The notes: generated by a model not told the origin, from the letters alone. Positions 1 through 7,378 are shown, counted from the stretch's first letter. The stretch: 13,240 bases of DNA from SAR202 cluster bacterium Io17-Chloro-G7 (GCA_002817055.1 MUCU01000043.1:1-13240), one strand, 5' to 3'. Translations and numbers: made by a program.

Positions 1-122
1 CCGTCGACTCAACCATCACTACCCCTCCCCAATTCCATCATGATGGCTACTATTTTATACAAATTTCAAATTGCCATTAAGACGCGATTGCCCTGCGTGT
101 GAAACCAACCGGAGGGAAAAAG

Positions 123-758
123 ATGACCATCAAAAGCTTTGCGGACATTATTACAGATGAAGCTGAGTTGCGTGAAATATTCGGCTGGCCCACTGAACGC
201 GCGTTGAACAAGCAAATCGATCGGCTGGATAGCCACTGTCGCGCCATCATTGGGAAGAGCCCATTCCTACTTCTTGGGACCTCTGATGCCACAGGCCGCT
301 GTGATGTGTCGCCAAAGGGAGACTACCCAGGATTCGTCCGGGTGCTGGATGACACAACCGTTGCCATTCCAGACCTGCCTGGCAATAATCGCCTGGATAC
401 TTTAATAAATATGGTGAACAACCCTCAGGTCGGACTGATTTTCATGATTCCCGGGATGAATGAAACTTTGAGAATAAATGGTAAGGTCCGATTAGTCAGA
501 GACTCCGAATTGCTGCAGAGCATGGAGTACCAAGGGAAATTGCCCAAACTGGCAATAGTCATTGATGTCCAAGAAGTGTTCACCCACTGCCCCAAGGCGT
601 TTCTGCGTTCCAAGTTATGGTCGGAAGAGTACCGAATCGAGCGGAGTGAATTGCCTTCATTCGCGGAAATATTGAAAGATCACACAGGCTTGGTTGATTG
701 CGACGTTGAAGCGTTGCAGCAAGAGCTTGACCAAAGGGCGGCGACGACATTGCACTAA
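123..758 (+). CDS. FMN-binding PPOX-type flavoprotein (MSMEG_1061-like)
   Basis: Predicted 211-residue soluble split-barrel flavoprotein of the pyridoxamine-5'-phosphate-oxidase-like superfamily. These proteins bind FMN (or F420/heme) and are mostly oxidoreductases of unknown substrate. Family-typical stretches are visible: SPFLLLGTSDATGRCDVSP (about residues 46-64), a GFVRVLDD strand (70-77), PDLPGNNRLDTLINM (83-97) with NPQVGLIFMIPG after it, ETLRINGKVRL (114-124) and the late HCPKAFLRSKLW (155-166). This layout matches the MSMEG_1061/DR_2398-type subgroup as I remember it. The start is set at ATG 123 because GGAGGG (111-116) lies 6 nt upstream; a GTG at 99 in the same frame would place that ribosome site inside the gene. 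The substrate is unknown, and it does not look like true PdxH. It is a single-gene unit as far as can be seen. Confidence 0.85.
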   Translation: MTIKSFADIITDEAELREIFGWPTERALNKQIDRLDSHCRAIIGKSPFLLLGTSDATGRCDVSPKGDYPGFVRVLDDTTVAIPDLPGNNRLDTLINMVNNPQVGLIFMIPGMNETLRINGKVRLVRDSELLQSMEYQGKLPKLAIVIDVQEVFTHCPKAFLRSKLWSEEYRIERSELPSFAEILKDHTGLVDCDVEALQQELDQRAATTLH

Positions 759-1059
759 AGCTTTGGTATCTGTATCCTTAGCCGGTTTCCTTTACGTTCG
801 TAACTAGGAAGCCGTGGACCCGCAAGGACCGTCCTATCGCATCCAGCCAGACTCAGAATGAAATTCTGCGCTCGGATACCGGAGTATCGTATTGGCCTTC
901 TTCTCGGGTTAACCGGATCAAAGCTCTAATTGAGCAATAATTCCAGAATTTCCGTTTCCCCTTCGCATGCGTACTCCAATAACAATGCAGCCAGCCTACG
1001 GACTGGCTGCGACTTGTGGCGTTGCGATTGATGGAGGGACGCTATACAGGACTTCATAC
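759..1059. other. Intergenic region, no gene recognised
   Basis: About 300 bases between the PPOX gene and the next plus-strand gene. I find no tRNA, no intrinsic terminator with a T-tract and no recognisable coding frame, apart from a 31-codon in-frame extension of the downstream gene (from ATG 967) that has no ribosome site. A weak 5-bp hairpin (GATAC/GTATC around 874-891) is the only local structure noticed. Confidence 0.5.
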
Positions 1060-1347
1060 ATGCCAAAGCATAAGAGCGGCGGGAAAATTACCACCAACCA
1101 CACAAGTTTGACAGACGCAGCTTTATCCATTGTCGAGGCAGCGGAGAAACTGCCTGAGGTTGATAAGATATCGTTGGGAATAATAAAGCAAGTGGGCAAG
1201 AGTAGAGGACCAAGAAAGTTAAAATTTCTGCCGATTGTAGGGGGTTGGAAACTCACTGTTAGAGGGAGCACTTCCGTACAGCAGATTTATATTTATACGG
1301 CTCAGGCTGACAAGACTAAATCCGTTCTGGAAGCAATGTTCAGCTAG
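1060..1347 (+). CDS. Small DUF2103-like protein
   Basis: Predicted 95-residue basic protein of unknown function. The order of motifs resembles DUF2103 as remembered: a basic start with NHTSL (residues 13-17), a helix ending in LPEVDKISLGII (31-42), then PRKLKFLP (51-58) and a C-terminal WKLTVRGSTSVQQIYIY (63-79). The last stretch, a strand followed by a G-S-x-S/T-VQ-x-IY/F pattern, is the most persuasive. The start is placed at ATG 1060 because AGGA at 1048-1051 sits 8 nt upstream. An ATG at 967 in the same frame would add 31 residues with no ribosome site and no family similarity. It lies alone and convergent with the MqnA-like gene. The family call is from memory and moderate; function cannot be stated. 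Confidence 0.55.
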   Translation: MPKHKSGGKITTNHTSLTDAALSIVEAAEKLPEVDKISLGIIKQVGKSRGPRKLKFLPIVGGWKLTVRGSTSVQQIYIYTAQADKTKSVLEAMFS

Positions 1348-1438
1348 GACAATCCGAAGGTTTTTAATCGGCTCTGCCGAATGACCCCAATAGAGATTAA
1401 CCGCGTCTTCGGTCCCGGCTATAGTTTTACTCTGCTCG

Positions 1439-2194
1439 CTATATGCCAGCCAACTGCTCCAGGTATCCACCAAATAGGGCAATGGATTTCTCTTCGGGGA
1501 CCCCTATAAAGTACCGGATTCCTTGTGTGTAACGCAGAATGTCCTGAGGGCGCATGAGGATGCTATCAAAGGGTCCCGAAATCCGGTACACGCCGTCAGC
1601 CCAGTCCTGCAGGCTAGTATAAAGCGAGTCTTCGATCAGTTTGGCGCTCTCTATAGCCAGGTCGGAACGCACCACAAATCGGGCGAAGACAAACGGCAGG
1701 CCGGTCCAACGGTGCCATTCTTCACCTAGGTCATACTGGTGTGGAAACTGGCGGGTGAAACGCCGGTACCCGAGGCCTTGATTGCCTACCAATAGTATAC
1801 CGTCGTGCTGATCATGGCTCGATACCAACGTTGCTGGCTCGATACTATGCTTTAATGAAAGCAGCACTTGGAGAAGTTTCACCGCCGTAGGCGCATCTTC
1901 AGGAACCGCAATTCTGGCGCCGCCCATGTCCTGTAGTGGCCGGTTCGTGCAGAGATTGACGCTCATAGCCCGAGAGATTGTAGCCACGCAGAATCCAGCC
2001 ACGGTCCGCATGCTTTCAGCCAGTGGCAAGCAATCCACCAAGGAAATGAGTCCCCCTTGCAAGCGCCCTTGGGATATGCCGACTCTCAGCTCTCCGGGTG
2101 GCAACTGTTGCACTTCAATACCCCTTTTAGGCATATCGAAGCACAACGGCTCGGAACTCAGGTAGGGAGTACGTCCTACTATAACTTGAGGCAT
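1439..2194 (-). CDS. MqnA/MqnD-family protein (chorismate dehydratase-like)
   Basis: Predicted 251-residue protein of the MqnA/MqnD family (DUF178), which has a periplasmic-binding-protein-like fold. MqnA converts chorismate to 3-[(1-carboxyvinyl)oxy]benzoate, the first step of the futalosine route to menaquinone. Visible family features are the VGRTPYLSSEPL start (residues 6-17), the LPPGELRVGISQGRLQGGL segment (31-49), MSVNLCTNRPL (77-87), DGILLVGNQGL (131-141) and the diagnostic DLGEEWHRWTGLPFVFA (155-171). The sequence departs from typical MqnA at several points: GNQGL where GDxAL is usual, and PTAVKLL where TSxxLL is usual. It could therefore be a divergent MqnA or a paralog with another small-molecule role. 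No signal peptide is seen. The start shares GGTAATATGCC with the NHL gene start; the ribosome site is weak. No other mqn gene is in the window. Confidence 0.72.
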   Translation of the reverse strand: MPQVIVGRTPYLSSEPLCFDMPKRGIEVQQLPPGELRVGISQGRLQGGLISLVDCLPLAESMRTVAGFCVATISRAMSVNLCTNRPLQDMGGARIAVPEDAPTAVKLLQVLLSLKHSIEPATLVSSHDQHDGILLVGNQGLGYRRFTRQFPHQYDLGEEWHRWTGLPFVFARFVVRSDLAIESAKLIEDSLYTSLQDWADGVYRISGPFDSILMRPQDILRYTQGIRYFIGVPEEKSIALFGGYLEQLAGI

Positions 2195-2222
2195 ATTACC
2201 ATCGTTGATGTCGTATAGTTAA

Positions 2223-2250
2223 ACAGGGCCTCGAATATTCGAGGCCCTGT
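2223..2250 (-). terminator. 28-bp perfect palindrome, likely intrinsic terminator
   Basis: Two 14-base arms (ACAGGGCCTCGAAT and its exact complement) meet without a spacer. In RNA this gives a long GC-rich hairpin. Read on the minus strand it lies about 120 nt after the NHL stop codon and is followed by a short T-rich run (GTTTAACTAT). Read on the plus strand there is no T-tract. It therefore best fits the end of the DUF1800-DUF1501-NHL transcript, before the MqnA-like gene. The T-tract is weak, so a DNA-level site cannot be excluded. Confidence 0.5.
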
Positions 2251-2306
2251 CTCAGTGACGTTATCGCACCCACGGGTTGTCGGCCCGTTGTGCGGGAACT
2301 CTGTTA

Positions 2307-2327
2307 GGTAAGCTTACCCAGGTAAGC
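2307..2327. repeat. Overlapping short inverted repeats (GGTAAGC)
   Basis: GGTAAGCTTACC (2307-2318) is a perfect 12-bp palindrome. It is followed after CA by a further GGTAAGC (2321-2327), so that GCTTACC (2312-2318) can pair either with the left or the right copy. It lies between the NHL stop codon and the palindromic terminator candidate. It may be a small alternative RNA structure or a protein site; function unknown. Confidence 0.35.
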
Positions 2328-2369
2328 TATGTAAACATTGATAAAGTACCCATTAGGCTTACACGCTGC

Positions 2370-3398
2370 CTACAGACGAGGTCCAGCGAAAGTTGGAGAT
2401 TGCTTCTGGTAGACCTGAATGCGGTTCCTAGGGTTCTCGACCACGAAGACGTTAAAGTCGTCGTCGACCGTGACGCCCGACGGCGCCCAGAAGTCCCTTT
2501 CCCGTTCTAGCTGGGGCGCCCGTTCTCGCTCCCCCCACATCTCGGGGTTAGCGTCCAACTTGTCTTTACCCCACTTGGAAACGGTGGCATCCCCGGTCTT
2601 CATCGTAGCGAAGCTGCCATCGGGATCGAAGACCTGGAGACGGTTGTTAAGCCAGTCAGCCACATATACCACGCCATCTTTATCCACCGCTACGCTGGTC
2701 GGCCGGTTCAGTTGGCCCTCGCCGGAACCGGACTCTCCGAACTGCTTGAGGAACTTGCCGTCCGGAGTGAATTTCTGAATCCGGTCGTTTCTCCAGTCCG
2801 CAATGTAGACATCGCCGTTGGTGTCGATGTCGATTCCCCAAGGCATGTTCAGTTCGCCCTCTCCGGAACCGACCGTTCCCCACTTGGAAAGGAAAGCGCC
2901 ATCCTTGGTGAACTTCTGTACGCGGTTATTACCGCTGTCAACAATAAACACGTTGTCATCCGCATCGAAGGCCATCCCCGAAGGCCGGTCCAACTCGCCG
3001 TCGCCGGTTCCGGGCCGTTCCTCCCATTTGCCGATGTACTCACCGTCTTTGGTGAACATGGAGATGCGATTCAGCCATTCGTCGGAAATGTAGACTGTTT
3101 GTTGGCTGTCCAGGGCAATGCAGGTGGGCCATACCAGCGACCCGTCGTCGAAGTTGTAATCGTGGGGACCCTGCTGTGGAACGCCCCGGGCAAAGGCGGT
3201 GATGTATTCTTCATTAGTGGTGCACACGGTGACCCGTGTACCCTCGGGGCGGTATTCCGAGGCCCGGCAGAGCACGAACATCATGTCATTTTCGCCCCGG
3301 GCCACGAAAACCGGGCTAGTGAAACCAGGCCCGAACTGTTCTCCCCGGCCGATGGTTCCCTTGTACTGCAAGTTTACAAACGAAATCTCCGTTGGCAT
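2370..3398 (-). CDS. NHL-repeat beta-propeller protein
   Basis: Predicted 342-residue NHL-repeat protein. Five clear repeats of about 45-50 residues start near residues 88, 136, 183, 229 and 302, each with the pattern P-x-G/S-h-A-h-D followed by V-Y/F-h-A/V-D and N-R-h-Q-x-F (for example DWRNDRIQKF, DWLNNRLQVF). A weaker first repeat (about 25-60) would complete a six-bladed propeller. The fold usually binds protein, ligand or polysaccharide; some members are enzymes, so no reaction can be assigned. No signal peptide or membrane segment is visible. GAGGG lies just upstream of the ATG. It follows the DUF1501 gene after 81 bp on the same strand, suggesting cotranscription and a shared role. Linkers between repeats are glycine/glutamate rich (GSGEGEL, GSGEGQL). 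Confidence 0.85.
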   Translation of the reverse strand: MPTEISFVNLQYKGTIGRGEQFGPGFTSPVFVARGENDMMFVLCRASEYRPEGTRVTVCTTNEEYITAFARGVPQQGPHDYNFDDGSLVWPTCIALDSQQTVYISDEWLNRISMFTKDGEYIGKWEERPGTGDGELDRPSGMAFDADDNVFIVDSGNNRVQKFTKDGAFLSKWGTVGSGEGELNMPWGIDIDTNGDVYIADWRNDRIQKFTPDGKFLKQFGESGSGEGQLNRPTSVAVDKDGVVYVADWLNNRLQVFDPDGSFATMKTGDATVSKWGKDKLDANPEMWGERERAPQLERERDFWAPSGVTVDDDFNVFVVENPRNRIQVYQKQSPTFAGPRL

Positions 3399-3479
3399 AT
3401 TACCCTCACAGAGCTTTATATCGGGATTTTGAGTTAGCTGTGCCGCCTGCTTTGCGGCGACTACCTGCCTTAACTGCGA

Positions 3480-4613
3480 CTAAATGAAGTCCATTTGCTC
3501 AAAGGTACCGTTCACTATTGGTTTAGCGTCCAGACCCATCCACTTTTCCAATATGGTGGAATAAAGGCCGCGGAAATCATTGTTGAACTGGAGGTCTCCC
3601 TCCGCTAGCTTGCTATCATCCAGTGAAGGATATTCGCCATACAGTCCGCCTTTCACTGAATCCCCGATGACGAATGCGTGGCCGCCGGCGCCGTGATCGG
3701 TACCCGAACCGTTGTCGTGAACCCGCCGTCCGAACTCGGTGAAGACCAAGAGCAAAACATTGCTGCCAGCGTTGTGCTCCTGCAGGTCATCATAGTAATC
3801 GGCAATGGCCCGGCTGGTCTCAGTCCACAGTATGGTGTGATTAGTAATTTGACCAGCGTGGGTGTCGAAACTGTTGTATGGGGCGGTGGTGTAAAGCACC
3901 CTTGTGCCGAAATCCGCCAGGTGGGTCTGCACGATATTTCTCATGTACTGCCCAACCACGTCGCCGCCGTACTCCACGGAGGACGTATACATCTCCGGCG
4001 CAGTACTCAAGATATCCGCGCCTTTCAGCGCATCTAGGCCGGTCTGGGCCAAGTAGTCCACCACCGGTCCCTGACCGATCATGGGAGTATAAACTTTGGA
4101 GAAGACATCTAGTGCCTTCATTCGCTGGTCTTCGTCGTCTATGCCGGTGAGCACTCCGTAAGTCTCTAAGTTGCCCACGGATGCCACTGGTACGCCGGGC
4201 GCCGCTAATGCGCGGGGCAGGCCACGACCAAAGTTTACTGCGGTGAGTACGTTCTCTTTATGGGGGTCTAGTTCACGGACCGTCCGGCCCAACCAACCCT
4301 CATCGCCCACTTTTTCCGGCTCACAGGTATGCCAGATATCCATGGACCGGAAGTGAGACCGGCTCGGTGTCGGGTATCCAACCCCTTGGATAATGGCCAT
4401 TTTGCCCTCATCGAAGATGCGCTTCATGGGCCCCATGGCTGGGTGAAAGCCAATCTCGCCATTGATGGGTATCACTTGGTTTTCGTCGATCCGGACGTTT
4501 GGTCTGTTGTCGAAGTACAGAGGGTTGGTGTAGGGGATGAGGGTGTTAACCGCATCGTTTCCCCCAGCCAACTGAAGAACCACAAGAACCGGGTCTTTCT
4601 TCGTTGATGTCAT
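3480..4613 (-). CDS. DUF1501 family protein
   Basis: Predicted 377-residue member of DUF1501 (COG4102), a family related to the alkaline phosphatase/sulfatase superfamily and of unknown substrate. Visible features are LQLAGGNDAVNTLIPY (residues 13-28), GFHPAM (56-61), VGYPTPSRSHFRSMDIW (78-94), FDTHAGQ (249-255), TEFGRR (292-297) and DHGAGGHAFVIG (306-317). The Asp and His residues in these motifs are the likely metal ligands by analogy. Many family members begin with a Tat signal; this one starts with MTSTKKD and goes straight into the first core strand, so it looks cytoplasmic. The ATG at 4613 is preceded by GGAG at 7 nt; a TTG two codons earlier would touch that site. It sits 78 bp after the DUF1800 gene, the pairing usual for these two families. 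Confidence 0.9.
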   Translation of the reverse strand: MTSTKKDPVLVVLQLAGGNDAVNTLIPYTNPLYFDNRPNVRIDENQVIPINGEIGFHPAMGPMKRIFDEGKMAIIQGVGYPTPSRSHFRSMDIWHTCEPEKVGDEGWLGRTVRELDPHKENVLTAVNFGRGLPRALAAPGVPVASVGNLETYGVLTGIDDEDQRMKALDVFSKVYTPMIGQGPVVDYLAQTGLDALKGADILSTAPEMYTSSVEYGGDVVGQYMRNIVQTHLADFGTRVLYTTAPYNSFDTHAGQITNHTILWTETSRAIADYYDDLQEHNAGSNVLLLVFTEFGRRVHDNGSGTDHGAGGHAFVIGDSVKGGLYGEYPSLDDSKLAEGDLQFNNDFRGLYSTILEKWMGLDAKPIVNGTFEQMDFI

Positions 4614-4670
4614 ATTCAATCTCCACTGACTTAAGTCTGCCGCACCGATTTATGAGTGAACGGAACAGCC

Positions 4671-4700
4671 AAAATTCGCCGACTTCTCCGCTTAGGCGAA
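4671..4700 (-). terminator. Hairpin plus TTTT at the end of the DUF1800 gene
   Basis: On the minus strand TTCGCC (overlapping the last codons of the DUF1800 gene) pairs with GGCGAA 14 nt later and is directly followed by TTTT. This is a weak terminator or partial attenuator between DUF1800 and DUF1501, which could lower expression of the downstream genes. The long loop makes it uncertain. Confidence 0.3.
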
Positions 4701-6098
4701 CAGGTATTCGGTGGTTGCCACTATGGACTGAAGCATCGTGGACACTTGATTAGGAAATTCTTCGGAATCGGACCGAATTTCCCCTTCATTGCCTGCTAGC
4801 TCCAAGAGTTGTTTTCGGGTTTCTGGGGTCATAACGTAAGAGCCCAGGTTTTCCAGACAACCATCCACCAGTTGCTCAGGAGTGAGGCTGCCCCGACCGC
4901 CACCCACTCGATTGATGATGGCCTTAATACCAGGGTGATTGGCGTTGCCCACTTGATCGGCAGCGAAGTTGATACGCTCCACCAAAGTGCCAGAATCGAT
5001 CCATTCGCGTCCGGTGTGCCAACCCTCCACTGTCGGAGGATTCAGCAGGTCCTGCCCCATATACCGGATATTCAGGGTCAAGGCGTCAAGGCCGGGTTTG
5101 GGGAAAGTAAAGTCCCCTACCAAGCGCATGGTGCCGATTACGGTCTCCGCCGGGCTCTTGATCTTGGTGAACCGGGCGTCCTTGAAGAAATCGGAATTGA
5201 ACAACACTCGCAGCATCGAGGTTATGCTGTAGTTGGAACGGAAGTATTCATCTTCTAGAATTTTAATGGCTTCAGGGTCTATAGGAGGGGTGTCTTTCCA
5301 GGCTGGCACCTGGGGCTCGTCGGCGACGAAGAAATTGTACATATGCCTGGCGATAAACCGAGCGGCGCCGGGCTGCTTCACGATGATATTGACAATGTCT
5401 TCGCCGTTTAAGTTCCCAGTCTCCCCCAAGAAAGTCTTGGATTCGTTGTCATGGTCGTTGGGGTCGTAGATAAACTTGGCTTCGTACTTGCCGTATGGAT
5501 ACCGCGGCACGGAGTTTGTTACGGTCCAGCCTGTGAAGGCCCGGGCGGCCTCCTTGACATCGTCTTCGCTGTAGTTAAAATTCCCATCCATACCCACGCC
5601 TAAGGAGAATAGCTCCAGAAGCTCCCTGCCCCAGTTCTCATTAATTGCCCCTTTATGGCTCATGCAGTTGTCTAGGTAAAATACCATGGCCGGATCTTTG
5701 GCCAGGCCCGACAACAGGTCGAGGAAGTTGCCCATCCCGACCGTGCGGAACATTTCCAATTCTATCTCTTGTTGCCGCGGGTACTCACATTTGGCATGGC
5801 CGGTGGGAAAAATTCCATGCCAGAACAGGGCGATCTTTTCCTGTAACGGCCGCTTGGTGTTGATCATGCGGAAGGTCCATTCTTCCTGTTGGCCTTCCAA
5901 CCCGGCTTGCGAAACCCACTCGGTTTTGTACCGCAACATGATGTCGCGCTCTAGCCCCGGCTGCTCTTCCGGATGTAAGAGTTCTTCGACCGTGGCTTCG
6001 TAACCTTTTTCGGCTCTAGCTTCCAATTCTTCCAAGGGCGCACCGAAACCGGCACGGCGCATCAGGTGAGCCATCAGCGAAATATCTTTATCAGACAT
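4692..6098 (-). CDS. DUF1800 family protein
   Basis: Predicted 468-residue DUF1800 (PF08811) protein, normal length for the family; biochemical function unknown. Family features in order: LMAHLMRRAGFGAP (residues 8-21), KIALFWHGIFPTGHAKC (88-104), the strongly conserved NENWGRELLELFSLGVG (153-169), EAARAFTGWTV (183-193), HDNESKTFLGE (216-226), QPGAARFIARHMYNFFV (242-258), KIKSPAETVIGTMR (312-325) and QDLLNPPTVEGWHTGREW (349-366). The start is ATG 6098 because GGGAGGA (6104-6110) lies 5 nt upstream and a promoter lies at 6157-6187, inside the longer frame that would begin with TTG at 6305. No signal peptide is seen. DUF1800 and DUF1501 genes are commonly adjacent and probably act together, perhaps on an extracellular or envelope substrate in other bacteria; here neither carries an export signal. 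Confidence 0.9.
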   Translation of the reverse strand: MSDKDISLMAHLMRRAGFGAPLEELEARAEKGYEATVEELLHPEEQPGLERDIMLRYKTEWVSQAGLEGQQEEWTFRMINTKRPLQEKIALFWHGIFPTGHAKCEYPRQQEIELEMFRTVGMGNFLDLLSGLAKDPAMVFYLDNCMSHKGAINENWGRELLELFSLGVGMDGNFNYSEDDVKEAARAFTGWTVTNSVPRYPYGKYEAKFIYDPNDHDNESKTFLGETGNLNGEDIVNIIVKQPGAARFIARHMYNFFVADEPQVPAWKDTPPIDPEAIKILEDEYFRSNYSITSMLRVLFNSDFFKDARFTKIKSPAETVIGTMRLVGDFTFPKPGLDALTLNIRYMGQDLLNPPTVEGWHTGREWIDSGTLVERINFAADQVGNANHPGIKAIINRVGGGRGSLTPEQLVDGCLENLGSYVMTPETRKQLLELAGNEGEIRSDSEEFPNQVSTMLQSIVATTEYLFA

Positions 6099-6156
6099 TT
6101 TATCCTCCCTTCCGAAACCTGCTACGGCTCCGGTTTTAAAATATGTGTGTCGTCGG

Positions 6157-6187
6157 ATTATAGCATCAGCTAGTCGGAGATGTTCAA
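6157..6187 (-). promoter_or_regulatory. Putative sigma-70-type promoter for the DUF1800-DUF1501-NHL genes
   Basis: Read on the minus strand, TTGAAC (6187-6182) is followed after 19 nt by a perfect TATAAT (6162-6157). The -10 lies about 60 nt upstream of the DUF1800 start. The spacer is 2 nt longer than ideal. Its position supports the downstream start codon at 6098. Confidence 0.45.
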
Positions 6188-6546
6188 CTTTTTTCTCTAG
6201 CCAGTGGACAATCACGCCTAAATTCTTGGTTTCAGTGAAATCGTATACTAGAGAAACGACATAATGAGGGTCGCTCCGGCGAAATCCGAAATCAGATAAC
6301 GTCAACTATTCGGCGAATATCGACAAAGTTCGTAAGTCTAGGCCCGTAATTCGGCATAGAGTTGACCGCAGGGCTACGCAATCCCCGCCACTCGGATTTC
6401 CAGACTGAAATACCGTCCTGCTGAGGATTGCCAGGTAGTCTCCCAGAAATTGGGGAGTGATTTGGTTCGGTGCGGTCAGTTCAGGCAGGAGAATACCGAA
6501 ATCGTCGCATGTCATCGATATGCCCCTACCAAGCCCATCGGGTTAG
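6188..6546. other. Gap between methyltransferase and DUF1800 genes
   Basis: Together with the promoter region, 6099-6546 separates two minus-strand genes by nearly 450 bases. It holds only the doubtful 69-codon frame listed separately and an open but unsupported upstream extension of the DUF1800 frame. I see no RNA gene, mobile element or clear terminator. Confidence 0.45.
6306..6515 (-). CDS. Hypothetical small protein (doubtful)
   Basis: A 69-codon frame beginning with ATG 31 nt after the methyltransferase stop. A purine-rich GGTAGGGG lies upstream at usable spacing. The translation (MTCDDFGILLPEL...) has no motif, membrane segment or signal that I recognise. It would be a downstream cistron of the methyltransferase gene. 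It may equally be chance; low confidence. Confidence 0.25.
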   Translation of the reverse strand: MTCDDFGILLPELTAPNQITPQFLGDYLAILSRTVFQSGNPSGGDCVALRSTLCRITGLDLRTLSIFAE

Positions 6547-7314
6547 CTACTTCACGGCTATTAAGAAGAGGCGCCTGAAGGGCAACAATGTGCTGCCGTC
6601 CCCCCGGCGGACGTAGGCTTTGCTGATGGGTTGCCGGTAAGCTTCCAAAAACGCCTCTTTGTCGGTATCGTCCAACAATGCCAGAAGTGGGCCTAGGATG
6701 CTCCCCTTGGTCCATTCCACCACGGGATCATCGCCTTGCAGGACATGCAAGTAGCTGGTTTCCCAGAAGTCCAACCGGGTCGCATGAGGGCTTAAAATGT
6801 CGTAGTAAGCTGCCGGGTCCAGCACGGGTTGCTCCCGCAATTCGGACTCCAAGATTTCCCGCCAATGACCCGCCCGGGCTGTCTCGGCGATCAGCATATG
6901 GGTCGGAGCCGAGAAATTGCCAGGCATCTGTACAGCAAGAACACCGCCGGGGTTCAAGCCTTGCATCAGACGTGGGAATAGCGTCTCGTGGTCATCCAGC
7001 CAATGCAAAACCGCGTTGGAGTAAAGCAAGTCAGCAGGGGGTTCTGGAGTCCAATCGTTAAGGTCTTGTTTCTGCCAAGCCACCTGGGTGTCCAAAGCGG
7101 CAGCCCTTTCCAGCATGGTCTCGGAGGAGTCGATGCCAGTAACGTATGCGCCGGGCCAGCGTTCCTGAATCATGGCCGTCACAGTGCCGGTGCCGCAACC
7201 CAAGTCATAAATGGTAGCCGGGTCCTCCAAGGGGATGCGCGACAGCAGGTCCAAGGCGGGTTGCAATCGCTCGTTGCCGAACCGCAGGTATTGGGTAGGA
7301 TTCCAAGTGCTCAT
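6547..7314 (-). CDS. tam: trans-aconitate 2-methyltransferase (SAM-dependent)
   Basis: Predicted 255-residue class I SAM-dependent methyltransferase closely resembling E. coli Tam, which methylates trans-aconitate, a spontaneous inhibitor by-product of the TCA-cycle intermediate cis-aconitate. It acts in the cytoplasm. The start MSTWNPTQYLRF (residues 1-12) matches the Tam N-terminus (MSDWNPSLYLHF). The SAM-binding loop is DLGCGTGTVT (37-46), followed by the acidic GIDSS (60-64). Tam-like downstream features are NAVLHW (100-105), LNPGGVLAVQMPGN (120-133), THMLIAE (138-144), AYYDIL (169-174) and the C-terminal LLPFRRLFLIA (243-253). Length equals the family norm (about 252). The start is placed at ATG 7314 by this alignment; a GTG at 7329 would add five residues. 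It is transcribed away from the selenoprotein gene, with 234 bp of shared upstream DNA containing a palindrome. The exact substrate is inferred from similarity. Confidence 0.83.
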   Translation of the reverse strand: MSTWNPTQYLRFGNERLQPALDLLSRIPLEDPATIYDLGCGTGTVTAMIQERWPGAYVTGIDSSETMLERAAALDTQVAWQKQDLNDWTPEPPADLLYSNAVLHWLDDHETLFPRLMQGLNPGGVLAVQMPGNFSAPTHMLIAETARAGHWREILESELREQPVLDPAAYYDILSPHATRLDFWETSYLHVLQGDDPVVEWTKGSILGPLLALLDDTDKEAFLEAYRQPISKAYVRRGDGSTLLPFRRLFLIAVK

Positions 7315-7362
7315 CTCTGGTCCATTCACCGTTGACCGGCAACCCAGGATTCCAAGCCAGAC

Positions 7363-7378
7363 CTCAAACTAGTTTGAG
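7363..7378. promoter_or_regulatory. 16-bp perfect palindrome, candidate operator
   Basis: CTCAAACTAGTTTGAG is fully palindromic and lies in the divergent region between the methyltransferase and the selenoprotein gene, 48 bp from the former start and 26 bp before a TTGACC -35-like element. A second, looser inverted pair (TTTGA at 7373-7377 and TCAAA at 7388-7392) overlaps it. Size and symmetry fit a dimeric repressor site such as those of TetR-type regulators. No regulator gene is in the window. Confidence 0.45.

Noticed and set aside
99..122. GTG start for the PPOX protein
   Set aside because: The ribosome binding site GGAGGG lies between this GTG and ATG 123, so the ATG is the better start.
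1368..1380. Terminator between the convergent DUF2103-like and MqnA-like genes
   Set aside because: A TCGGC/GCCGA stem exists, but neither strand has a T-tract after it.
2712..3437. 241-codon plus-strand open frame
   Set aside because: It is antisense to the NHL gene, and its openness follows from the repeats and base composition of that gene. No protein family features.
3442..3458. Terminator between the DUF1501 and NHL genes
   Set aside because: Only a 5-bp GCCGC/GCGGC stem with no T-tract; not enough to call.
6099..6305. N-terminal extension of the DUF1800 protein from TTG 6305
   Set aside because: The extra 69 residues have no family similarity. A strong ribosome site sits before ATG 6098 and a promoter-like pair lies inside the extension.
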